37,390 nt of DNA from Methylococcales bacterium (GTDB lineage: Bacteria; Pseudomonadota; Gammaproteobacteria; Methylococcales; Methylomonadaceae), in the NCBI GenBank assembly GCA_003584895.1, contig QVQF01000132.1, positions 1 through 37,390 on the forward strand, given 5' to 3'. Below the pieces are notes generated by a model. The model searched no databases and was not told the DNA's origin. It saw only the letters and a program-made list of their open reading frames with translations. Shown one piece after another: positions 9,727 through 19,283 of the stretch. The first letter of the stretch is position 1, and each line of letters opens with the position of its first letter. Both the position numbers and the translations under genes were made by a program.

Positions 9727-9774
9727 TAGCGCCATTATACTTATTTTGTCCGTCTATGTTGATCTTAGGCGCTA
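9727..9774 (-). promoter_or_regulatory. putative nadE promoter flanked by TAGCGCC/GGCGCTA inverted repeat
   Basis: Read on the minus strand, a perfect -10 hexamer TATAAT occupies 9739-9734, about 45 bases upstream of the nadE start. No convincing -35 hexamer lies at 16-18 bases. The -10 lies inside a pair of perfect inverted 7-mers, TAGCGCC at 9727-9733 and GGCGCTA at 9768-9774, which could be half-sites for a repressor of NAD synthesis. The regulator cannot be named from the window. Confidence 0.4.
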
Positions 9775-9872
9775 AAATTGAGGCTGTTACTGAAGTTATT
9801 TAGATTCAATGCCTATACCAGAACAATAATAAACCTACACATGAGCAAGCCTAACGTTAATAAGCCTATTAT

Positions 9873-9907
9873 TTGTCAATGTTTTGTATAAGTTTATGTT
9901 AGTATAA
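9873..9907 (+). promoter_or_regulatory. putative promoter and repeated GTATAA half-sites upstream of the MerR-B12 gene
   Basis: TTGTCA at 9873-9878 and TATGTT at 9895-9900 make a plausible sigma-70 promoter with a 16-base spacer. Two direct copies of GTATAA, at 9886-9891 and 9902-9907, are 16 bases apart and overlap the spacer and -10. The first reads TTTTGTATAA, resembling the TTGTAYA-type sites bound by relatives such as MlrA. The arrangement suggests that the downstream MerR protein represses its own gene; this is an inference. Confidence 0.4.
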
Positions 9908-9938
9908 AGCTTTTAGTTTTGATGCAAAGAAGCAACGT

Positions 9939-10904
9939 ATGGCTGGAATTAATGAAGACTCAGCGCAATATTTAATCAGTACGGTCTCTAAAAGATCAGG
10001 CGTTAAATCTGATCTAGTCAGAGCTTGGGAGCGCCGCTATCAAGCGGTCACTCCAACACGTACCGCAGGTGGTCATAGAGTTTATACTGATCAAGACATT
10101 GCCCGCCTAAAGTTACTCAATCAAGCAACGAGCAATGGCCACAGTATTAGTCAAATCGCTCAATTCTCACTGAGTGATCTAAAAACTCTTTTGAAAGATG
10201 AGTCTGATACCAGTCCAATTTCATACACTCATGCTGTCAATGCAAAGCGAAATATATCGCATCTTGCCGAAGATTACATAGAAAAATGTTATGCCGCCGT
10301 ATTAGCATTTGATGCAAAATTACTAGAGTCTCATTTTGAAAATGCTATTGTAGAGCTTGGTTCTGAAGCCTTTATTGAGCATTTATTAACGCCTTTATTG
10401 ACCCAAATTGGTAAGAGTTGGAAAGAAGGAGAGCTAAGGCCGGTACATGAACACATGGCCTCATCAGTTATTCGCTCCTTAACCTATATTTTACGCAACA
10501 ATAACCCTAGCCCACCCAACGCACCTAGAATGATAGTGACCACACCTATGGGCCAACTTCATGAATTAGGTGCCATGTTAGCAGCCATCATGGCCGAATT
10601 TAGCGGTTGGCAAGTCACTTATTTAGGGGCGGACTTACCCGCTGATGAAATTGCCATGGCAGTTAAGTATGTTGATGCACAAGCACTGACTATCAGCCTA
10701 AGTTTTGCTAGCGATGATCATATTGTGCAAAAAGAATTAAGGCGATTGAAAAAATTAATCGGTAATGATGTTGCTCTTATAGTGGGCGGCAGAGCTGCCG
10801 GTCATTTTCAAGGACTACTTAGTGAAATTGGCGTATTAACTATTCACAGTTACCAGCATTTTAGAGAAATATTAAAAGAACTAGCACAAAGTCATAATAA
10901 TTAA
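9939..10904 (+). CDS. MerR-family regulator with cobalamin (B12)-binding domain, CarH/LitR-like
   Basis: 321 residues. Residues 11-75 are a MerR winged-helix DNA-binding domain (YLISTVSKRSGVKSDLVRAWERRY, then TAGGHRVYTDQDIARL). Residues 110-185 match the helical B12-cap domain and contain W161 followed by nine residues and E171-H172, the W-x9-EH signature of CarH/AerR-type B12 photoreceptors. Residues 197-300 are a Rossmann-like B12 domain. H208 is the expected lower cobalt ligand, but the usual acidic residue two before it is Gln (Q206-L-H-E-L-G211). In known relatives adenosylcobalamin drives tetramer formation and DNA binding in the dark, and light breaks it. No carotenoid, photolyase or B12 gene is adjacent, so the targets are unknown beyond possible autoregulation. 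It diverges from nadE. Confidence 0.85.
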   Translation: MAGINEDSAQYLISTVSKRSGVKSDLVRAWERRYQAVTPTRTAGGHRVYTDQDIARLKLLNQATSNGHSISQIAQFSLSDLKTLLKDESDTSPISYTHAVNAKRNISHLAEDYIEKCYAAVLAFDAKLLESHFENAIVELGSEAFIEHLLTPLLTQIGKSWKEGELRPVHEHMASSVIRSLTYILRNNNPSPPNAPRMIVTTPMGQLHELGAMLAAIMAEFSGWQVTYLGADLPADEIAMAVKYVDAQALTISLSFASDDHIVQKELRRLKKLIGNDVALIVGGRAAGHFQGLLSEIGVLTIHSYQHFREILKELAQSHNN

Positions 10905-10968
10905 TGCTTATTCGCTATCTTCTCTACTTATCTAACCATGACCGTTTCATTACTTTATTAACTCTAGC

Positions 10969-11397
10969 ATGAGCTTTTGGAAAACAAAAAAACTAACCGA
11001 GATGACCACCGAAGAATGGGAATCATTATGCGATGGTTGCGGCAAATGTTGCCTACACAAACTAGAAGATGAAGATACCGGAGAAATTGCTTATACCAAT
11101 GTTGCTTGTAAACTCATCGACCTCAAAACTTGTCGCTGTACACGCTATACTGAACGCACTCAATTAGTACCTGAATGTTTGAATTTAAAACGTTTTGATT
11201 TTACGCAATATCATTGGCTACCCGTTACCTGCGCTTATCGCTTACTTAATGACAATCAAGAACTTCCAACTTGGCATCCATTAGTTTCGGGACGTAGCAC
11301 TAGCGTTAAAAAAGCCGGCATATCGATTCATCGCTATGCTATTAAAGAATCACCCAAACTAGACCTAGAAGATCATATTATTGAATGGTTAGATTAA
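10969..11397 (+). CDS. ycgN: YcgN-family cysteine-cluster protein
   Basis: 142 residues, close to the E. coli YcgN length. The N-terminal part carries the family cysteine cluster CDGCGKCCLHK, followed by further cysteines in VACKLIDLKTCRCTRY and VPECLNL, and a late LPVTCAYRLL. Such a pattern suggests a bound metal or Fe-S cluster; the biochemical role of the family is not established. The protein is soluble with no signal peptide. It starts 64 bases after the MerR-B12 gene on the same strand and may be cotranscribed with it. It is convergent with the next gene. Confidence 0.85.
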   Translation: MSFWKTKKLTEMTTEEWESLCDGCGKCCLHKLEDEDTGEIAYTNVACKLIDLKTCRCTRYTERTQLVPECLNLKRFDFTQYHWLPVTCAYRLLNDNQELPTWHPLVSGRSTSVKKAGISIHRYAIKESPKLDLEDHIIEWLD

Positions 11398-11426
11398 GAG
11401 CACATCAAACTTAATGACTGAATCTA

Positions 11427-11912
11427 TCAACGCTTAAGATTGATACTAATACCCGCACCATCTACTGACTTTCGCTTTTCTGGTTGTGGATCGGGAGACA
11501 TTAATAAGTCACCATTCAACTCTAGCGATCTCACTTTTCTATTAGGATCAACGGCAAAAACATCTAACGTTTCGTGAGGAATTAACCACTTTTTCTCCAA
11601 ATCAAACTTTTCAGTTGCTTTAAAGGGAACAGAAAGATCCAAGGGTGTGTCAAGTTCACTATGAATAAATGACTTTTGCTTGCTACCCGCGTCAACTCTG
11701 ATTATTTTCTTAGATCGTACCTTAGCAACATTTTCATCTGCCTTTTTTTCTTGCCGTTTTTCACTGCTTTCAACTACGTTTAAAATAGGACTTATTGTTA
11801 CATTTTTCTTGTTGACAACGTCTACTTCATTATCAGTCAGCGACTTAAGGCCACTTAAAGAAAACCACGCGATTATTGCAAAACATAATGGATATATGCG
11901 TATGGATGTCAT
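11427..11912 (-). CDS. hypothetical membrane-anchored or secreted protein
   Basis: 161 residues, family not recognised. Residues 7-25 (YPLCFAIIAWFSLSGLKSL) are hydrophobic and act as a signal peptide or single membrane anchor. The remainder is hydrophilic: a Lys/Glu-rich stretch near residues 50-70, then LDTPLDLSVPF and a conserved-looking WLIPHETLDVFAVDP segment, ending in SINLKR. This composition suggests a small periplasmic or cell-envelope protein. The ribosome site upstream is weak. An overlapping 86-codon frame on the opposite strand (11680-11940) has no family features, so the minus-strand frame is preferred. It lies between ycgN (convergent) and the acyltransferase (same strand). Confidence 0.5.
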   Translation of the reverse strand: MTSIRIYPLCFAIIAWFSLSGLKSLTDNEVDVVNKKNVTISPILNVVESSEKRQEKKADENVAKVRSKKIIRVDAGSKQKSFIHSELDTPLDLSVPFKATEKFDLEKKWLIPHETLDVFAVDPNRKVRSLELNGDLLMSPDPQPEKRKSVDGAGISINLKR

Positions 11913-12089
11913 ATTAGCTTTGCTCTACAAACAGAGTTAAGGACAACCATTTATTGAGCCTGCTTAACTGCTTAAATTGATAAGAAAGAAACCTCATTAG
12001 ACTAAGCTCATTAATAATACTTATACGATAACAAATGAACTATTAGTGGAGACATTACCACATTCCAAGCTTAATAAACAAGGAATCAC

Positions 12090-13187
12090 TTATGCTAACT
12101 TACAAACAATAGCCCGTAATTTTTCATCCAGTCGTTGTAAAGCAACAGCATAAAAGGTAGCAAATAGTAAGAAGATTAAAGCTGCTAAATTGTCTAACCA
12201 CCAGATATGATAGCCTTCTGCAACAGCATGAAAAGGTGATCGAAGAAAACCATTAACCATAAACAAATGAAATGAAAGCTCGCCATAAAACAATAAGCAT
12301 TTTTCGATTAAGGGCCATGCTGATAACGCCTTAAATAGCTTAGTGAATATTGCTAAACCTATAATCACCAGCGCGACATCACTCAATACCCAAGCATCCG
12401 TGTAGAAATTAGCTAACACCATAAGACAAAAAGAGCAGGTAACACTTATAGCCAGCACTATTAAATTTATTCTCTTTTGCGCGGTAAAAAACATCCCAAA
12501 GCAAATCAAAGGTAAGTGGCCAAAAACCGTATAATTAATATTCAGCTGTTTCGTCATCCAATAAGGATTTAACTGTAATTCAAGCAATATCCCTACTAAA
12601 GAAATCAAGACAAGAAACTTAGCGCCTTGTTTTTGATAACATCTTAAAAGCCAAGGAAACAAAACATAAACTTGAAAAATAAAAGGTATAAACCACCAAG
12701 GTCCAACAGGCATCAATGCTTGACCCGGCATAAAATTCGAGGTCAGCAAAACTTTCCAAAGCAAACTACCCCAATAAAATATTTTCTCATCTGACAGGAA
12801 TTCGGCCTTTATTACACCCAAGATGATATAAGACGCTATACATATTAAAAAAGACAGATAAATCTTTTTTATCCGACCGACTAGAAACTGACTAGTTATA
12901 AGTGGCAGTTGATAATATTTTCTGGTTAAACCATAGCTACTAAAAAATATAAATACCTGAACGCCATAATGCCCAAAATAACTAAATAACACCCTAAGCA
13001 CATGCTCTGGACTAGCCTGCAAAACGTGATAATAATTCCAGAATATATTTGCAGAAAAGCTAAACTCATTTTCACCAATAACTGGCGTTAAATTATGAAA
13101 AAAATTATGAAAAACAATCAACAAAATGCCCAATCCCTTTAGGATTGTCGTTTGTTGTTTTGAAAAATGGGTTATTTGTATAAACAT
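12090..13187 (-). CDS. acyltransferase family 3 membrane protein
   Basis: 365 residues, very hydrophobic, with about ten predicted membrane helices. The N-terminal LKGLGILLIVFHNFFHN segment carries the His in the first membrane helix that marks acyltransferase-3 (OafA/NodX-like) proteins. PWWFIPFIFQVYVLFPWLL is the usual mid-protein motif. Such proteins move acetyl or other acyl groups onto surface polysaccharides or lipids in the inner membrane. The acceptor cannot be deduced, since no glycan cluster is near. The gene is single, flanked by an unknown gene downstream and divergent recD upstream. The ATG at 13187 gives MFIQITHF, directly ahead of the first helix. Confidence 0.75.
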   Translation of the reverse strand: MFIQITHFSKQQTTILKGLGILLIVFHNFFHNLTPVIGENEFSFSANIFWNYYHVLQASPEHVLRVLFSYFGHYGVQVFIFFSSYGLTRKYYQLPLITSQFLVGRIKKIYLSFLICIASYIILGVIKAEFLSDEKIFYWGSLLWKVLLTSNFMPGQALMPVGPWWFIPFIFQVYVLFPWLLRCYQKQGAKFLVLISLVGILLELQLNPYWMTKQLNINYTVFGHLPLICFGMFFTAQKRINLIVLAISVTCSFCLMVLANFYTDAWVLSDVALVIIGLAIFTKLFKALSAWPLIEKCLLFYGELSFHLFMVNGFLRSPFHAVAEGYHIWWLDNLAALIFLLFATFYAVALQRLDEKLRAIVCKLA

Positions 13188-13338
13188 GTTATTGGTATTT
13201 AACCTTAAAAAGAGGCTATCGATTATAATAAGCCTATTTAATTTCTAATCAAAGTAAAACAGTCAAGCGACTTTAATTGAATCAACTCTTGGCTAAAGCG
13301 ACTATTGCTAATAAAAAACACCTAATGAGTTCGGCCCT

Positions 13339-15003
13339 ATGATTTTCGAAAAACAACCCTTTAGCCGACTGGATATGGTGTTCGCTCGCTTTCTCAGTGA
13401 ACGGTCATTATTAGACCCTACTCAAAAACAAGCCTTTGAAAATATAGTGATGTCTTTATCATTTGAACAAAGCCAAGGACACAGCTGCATTCAAATAGAT
13501 GATGAGGCTAAAACTTTAATTATAGCGTCCGGATTAGCACTAATAGACACTAACAGCCATGACACCACTACTACACTGCCACTTGCTATCGAACAAGATC
13601 GTTTATATCTGCATCGTTATTGGCTCTATGAGAGCCGTTTAGCACAGCAACTAAGCAAAATAACTCAATTAAAGGTAAGCAATAAGCCAAAAACCACTGC
13701 TGACTTTAGCACACTACTTGATAAATATTTCGGCAACTCAGAGACCATTGACTGGCAACTAGCAGCAGCCACCATGGCGATTAATCAAGCATTCTGCATG
13801 ATCACTGGGGGGCCAGGAACGGGAAAAACAACTACCGTCGTCAAAATTCTAGCCCTATTACAAGAGTTATCAGATCAACCACTACTCATTGCCTTAGCGG
13901 CTCCCACAGGCAAAGCGGCTATGCGCCTACAAGAATCAATAGGCTTTAACAAAGCAGCACTACCCTGCATAGCTGCGATAAAATCAGCTATACCAGAATC
14001 GGTGACGACCTTGCATCGCTTATTAGGAGCCAAACCACCCTCTCCTTATTTTCGCCATAACGCCAAGCAACCCTTAGTTTATGATCTGGTTGTCGTTGAT
14101 GAAGCCTCTATGGTTGATTTAGCATTAATGAGTAAATTAGTAGATGCATTAAAACCTGGCGCTAGACTGATACTTCTGGGAGATAAAGATCAATTAGCCT
14201 CTGTCGAGTCAGGAGCAGTATTGGCAGATCTTACTACGGCTTTGCCGCAACAAACACTAGAGCTACAAAAGTCACATCGTTTTGATGAAGATATAAAAAA
14301 CTTAGCGACTGCTATCAACCAACAACAAGATCTTGAAGCGTGGCGACTATTACAAACCGGCAATAAAAATATTGCTCTACTAGAAACTGATTTAATCGAT
14401 TATATTTCTAAGCAACAAATAGATTACTTACGACTGATTACTGCAAGGGCAGAATTTAGTGATATTTACAAAGCATTCAATCGCTTTCAAGCCTTATGCG
14501 CAACGCGACTCGGCAAAAATAGTGTATCCGACATTAATCATGCCGTAGAAATATTACTATCTAACAAGAAACTTATCCATTTATCAGGATTATGGTATTG
14601 CGGCCGACCGATAATGATCACTCAAAATAATGCCGCCTTACAACTTTACAATGGCGACATCGGTATTTGTCTGCGTGACAAAGAACAAGAAGACCAACTT
14701 CGGGTATTTTTTCAACGAGCTGATGGTAGTATAAAGAAATACCTACCTGCTCGCATTCCACATTGCGAAACAGTCTTTGCCATGACCATACATAAGAGCC
14801 AAGGCTCAGAGTTTGAAGAAGTTTTGATTATACTGCCCGAGACCATCAGCCCAGTATTAACCAAAGAACTACTCTATACAGCCATCACTAGAGCTAAAAA
14901 AACCATTAAATTAGTCACTAATGAGGCTGTCTTTTCCAGTACAGTACGTCAAAGAGTGCAACGAGTGACTGGGTTAATTAATAGATTTTCGACTATAAGA
15001 TAA
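13339..15003 (+). CDS. recD: exodeoxyribonuclease V alpha subunit (RecD helicase)
   Basis: 554 residues, somewhat shorter than the roughly 600 of E. coli RecD. It is the 5'-3' helicase of RecBCD. Walker A is GGPGTGKT at residues 157-164. It is followed by APTGKAAMRLQES, VTTLHRLLGA, VVDEASMVDLALM (Walker B), LLGDKDQLASVESGAVL and the late motifs MTIHKSQGSEFEEV and LLYTAITRAKK. The short N-terminal domain fits RecD rather than the longer RecD2. It stands alone, away from recB and without recC, and it is convergent with ispB, leaving only eight bases between the stops. No clear ribosome site precedes the ATG at 13339; a Met codon 12 residues in is an alternative. Confidence 0.93.
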   Translation: MIFEKQPFSRLDMVFARFLSERSLLDPTQKQAFENIVMSLSFEQSQGHSCIQIDDEAKTLIIASGLALIDTNSHDTTTTLPLAIEQDRLYLHRYWLYESRLAQQLSKITQLKVSNKPKTTADFSTLLDKYFGNSETIDWQLAAATMAINQAFCMITGGPGTGKTTTVVKILALLQELSDQPLLIALAAPTGKAAMRLQESIGFNKAALPCIAAIKSAIPESVTTLHRLLGAKPPSPYFRHNAKQPLVYDLVVVDEASMVDLALMSKLVDALKPGARLILLGDKDQLASVESGAVLADLTTALPQQTLELQKSHRFDEDIKNLATAINQQQDLEAWRLLQTGNKNIALLETDLIDYISKQQIDYLRLITARAEFSDIYKAFNRFQALCATRLGKNSVSDINHAVEILLSNKKLIHLSGLWYCGRPIMITQNNAALQLYNGDIGICLRDKEQEDQLRVFFQRADGSIKKYLPARIPHCETVFAMTIHKSQGSEFEEVLIILPETISPVLTKELLYTAITRAKKTIKLVTNEAVFSSTVRQRVQRVTGLINRFSTIR

Positions 15004-15011
15004 CGATCGTA

Positions 15012-16022
15012 TTAATAACTTCTTTGTACAGAAAACTTAGCCAATTGAATTAATGCCGTTTTATAATCTGAATCTGGCAAAACACTCAGTGCATCAATCG
15101 CTTTTTCAGCTTCTTCATCGGCGCGTTGTTCTGTATAAGCGATAGCTTGGGTACTTTTTACTATGGCATAAACTTCATTAAAGACGTCACGATTGCCATT
15201 TTTGATAGCCTCAATAATAATCGAAGCTTCTTGCTCAGTTCCTTTTTGAATAGCATAAATCAAAGGCAATGTTGGTTTGCCTTCGGCAAGATCATCTCCT
15301 AAGTTCTTACCTAGATCATCTTGGCTCGCTTTATAATCAAGAGCATCATCAATTAATTGAAAAGCAATCCCTAAATGTTGTCCATATTGAGCTAAGCCTT
15401 CTTCTATCTCAGACGAGACTCCTGTTATTACGGCACTCAATCGAGTGGCAGCACTAAACAAGATCGCTGTTTTTCTAGCAACGACTTCTAAATATTTAGC
15501 TTCGGTAGTTTCTGGATTATTACAATTTAAAAGCTGTAAAACTTCACCTTCAGCAATAGCCGTCGTTGTTTTTGATAAAATCTCCATAACTCGCATATTA
15601 CCGGTACGGACCATCATTTCAAAAGCACTAGAGTAGAGATAATCACCCACTAATACACTAGCGGCATTACCCCAAACAGCATTAGCAGATTCCTTGCCTC
15701 GCCTAAGATCAGATTCATCCACTACATCATCATGCAATAGTGTTGCCGTATGAATAAACTCTATAACTGCAGCAAGCACCAGATGATTATCACTAACACC
15801 GCCTAAGGCTTTAGCCGCAAGCAATAAGAGCATAGGCCGCAAACGTTTGCCGCCATTACCGACTATATAGCGCCCCATCTGATTAATGAGAATAACATCT
15901 GAACTCAACTCATTAATAATAAGTTGATCGACGGCTATAGCATCGATTGCAGTTAATTGTTTGATCGAATCAAAATCAATCGATGCAGGTGTATTCGTAG
16001 GCGACTGTGAGTTCGATACCAT
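15012..16022 (-). CDS. ispB: polyprenyl (octaprenyl-type) diphosphate synthase
   Basis: 336 residues. A trans-isoprenyl diphosphate synthase that extends farnesyl diphosphate with isopentenyl diphosphate to make the ubiquinone side chain. Both aspartate-rich magnesium sites are present: LLHDDVVDESDLRRG (DDVVD at 98-102) and FQLIDDALD (225-229). The GNGGKRLRP substrate site is near residue 56. Its position next to rplU-rpmA and divergent from them is the classic gammaproteobacterial ispB locus, which favours IspB over IspA. Product chain length cannot be read with certainty from sequence. It converges on recD. Confidence 0.93.
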   Translation of the reverse strand: MVSNSQSPTNTPASIDFDSIKQLTAIDAIAVDQLIINELSSDVILINQMGRYIVGNGGKRLRPMLLLLAAKALGGVSDNHLVLAAVIEFIHTATLLHDDVVDESDLRRGKESANAVWGNAASVLVGDYLYSSAFEMMVRTGNMRVMEILSKTTTAIAEGEVLQLLNCNNPETTEAKYLEVVARKTAILFSAATRLSAVITGVSSEIEEGLAQYGQHLGIAFQLIDDALDYKASQDDLGKNLGDDLAEGKPTLPLIYAIQKGTEQEASIIIEAIKNGNRDVFNEVYAIVKSTQAIAYTEQRADEEAEKAIDALSVLPDSDYKTALIQLAKFSVQRSY

Positions 16023-16209
16023 TGATTTAATACTGAATATGTAAGTTTAGGTTATTTTTCAAAGTGATAACTATAAATCATTATCTATTTGCGTTATTAT
16101 ACCCCAATAGGAAACTAACTGCCCATGCTATTAATAAAAGCACAGGTGTCTTTATAAGATTTTCTTATTACTCTTAAGTTATAACAACACCAAATAAAAA
16201 AGTTTGTTG

Positions 16210-16238
16210 TTGACTAACTTCTGCTTTAAAAATATAAT
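16210..16238 (+). promoter_or_regulatory. sigma-70 promoter of rplU-rpmA
   Basis: TTGACT at 16210-16215 and a perfect TATAAT at 16233-16238 are separated by exactly 17 bases, the best promoter in the window, as expected for a ribosomal protein operon. An inverted repeat, AACAACA (16183-16189) and TGTTGTT (16205-16211), overlaps the -35 and could be a regulatory element. Confidence 0.85.
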
Positions 16239-16285
16239 TCTCTGTTCAGTTTATAACAGATTAATGCTTGATGGAGCTTGCGCCG

Positions 16286-16597
16286 ATGTATGCGGTAATT
16301 CAAACAGGTGGTAAACAGTACCGTGTAGAAGAAGGTACTTACTTAAAAATAGAAAAACTAGAGCTGGGCACAGGCGATAGCATTGAATTTGACAAAGTGC
16401 TGATGATTCAAACAGATGATACTGTTAAAATCGGCTTGCCTTTTATTGAAGGCGGCAAAGTTACAGCGACTGTTCTGTCTCAAGGCAGACATGATAAAAT
16501 CAAAATCATTAAATTCAGAAGACGTAAGCACCATATGAAACAAATGGGGCATCGTCAATACTATACAGAAATCCAGATTACTGGCATTTCTGCTTAA
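16286..16597 (+). CDS. rplU: 50S ribosomal protein bL21
   Basis: 103 residues from the chosen start, the standard length. It begins [17 protein letters not shown], the family hallmark, and contains the C-terminal [24 protein letters not shown]-binding segment. The start at 16286 is supported by GGAG nine bases upstream. A TTG at 16268 would add six residues that do not belong to the family and would swallow the ribosome site. It is a 23S-rRNA-binding protein of the large subunit. First gene of the rplU-rpmA operon, divergent from ispB. Confidence 0.98.
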   Translation: MYAVIQTGGKQYRVEEGTYLKIEKLELGTGDSIEFDKVLMIQTDDTVKIGLPFIEGGKVTATVLSQGRHDKIKIIKFRRRKHHMKQMGHRQYYTEIQITGISA

Positions 16598-16614
16598 TAT
16601 TTTAGGAGTTAAAA

Positions 16615-16872
16615 ATGGCTCATAAGAAGGCGGGTGGTAGTACTCGCAACGGTCGTGACTCTAATGCAAAACGCTTAGGTGTCAAACGCTACGGTGGCGA
16701 ACTCGTAGCAGCAGGAAACATCATTGTACGTCAACGTGGAACTAAATTTCACGCCGGCGACAATGTAGGCTGTGGAAAAGATCATACCCTGTTTGCGACG
16801 GCAGAGGGTAGAGTCGTATTTCAAGTTAAAGGCCCTAAAGGCCGTAAATTTATCAGCATTGTTGCTGCATAA
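16615..16872 (+). CDS. rpmA: 50S ribosomal protein bL27
   Basis: 85 residues, full length. The start [20 protein letters not shown] is the conserved flexible N-terminal arm that reaches toward the peptidyl-transferase centre; [18 protein letters not shown] is the core. A strong ribosome site, AGGAG (16604-16608), lies six bases before the ATG. It begins 17 bases after rplU and is followed by an intrinsic terminator. Confidence 0.98.
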   Translation: MAHKKAGGSTRNGRDSNAKRLGVKRYGGELVAAGNIIVRQRGTKFHAGDNVGCGKDHTLFATAEGRVVFQVKGPKGRKFISIVAA

Positions 16873-16943
16873 ATTTAAACTGCATTACAGCTTAAAGTTT
16901 TGTAAACCGGATTAATCTTAATTTAACCCGGTGGCTTTAAAAA

Positions 16944-16973
16944 AGCTCCGTCATTTTTGGCGGGGCTTTTTTT
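16944..16973 (+). terminator. intrinsic terminator after rpmA
   Basis: AGCTCCGTCA pairs with TGGCGGGGCT over 10 positions (two G-U pairs) around a short T-rich loop, followed by a run of seven or more T. It lies about 70 bases past the rpmA stop and would end most rplU-rpmA transcripts, leaving obgE to read-through or its own promoter. Confidence 0.85.
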
Positions 16974-17009
16974 GTTTTTATTGGTTGGTTTTGTATGTGG
17001 CGCGTGTAA

Positions 17010-19155
<2,146 letters not shown>

Positions 19156-19227
19156 ATTTTTGTAAAAAAGCTTAAGTTCTGAAATAAAGGCTATTATTAA
19201 TCAAGATAAAACAAAGCTAGCTACAAT

Positions 19228-19252
19228 TTGATTTATGTTCACAGTAAATCAA
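19228..19252 (+). promoter_or_regulatory. inverted repeat in the mgtE leader
   Basis: A perfect 8-bp inverted repeat, TTGATTTA (19228-19235) and TAAATCAA (19245-19252), with a nine-base loop, 31 bases upstream of the mgtE ATG. It is too short and AT-rich to be a magnesium riboswitch; an operator or a small leader hairpin fits better. Confidence 0.4.
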
Positions 19253-19283
19253 CTATCACAAACTTAATAATGGGCCTAGCACT

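Noticed and set aside
11680-11940. 86-codon plus-strand reading frame opposite the unknown gene at 11427-11912
   Set aside because: Ser/Thr/Phe-rich antisense composition, no ribosome site and no domain; the minus-strand frame has a signal anchor and more natural composition.
16268-16285. Upstream TTG start for rplU
   Set aside because: It would add six residues absent from bL21 and place the start before the GGAG ribosome site that serves the ATG at 16286.
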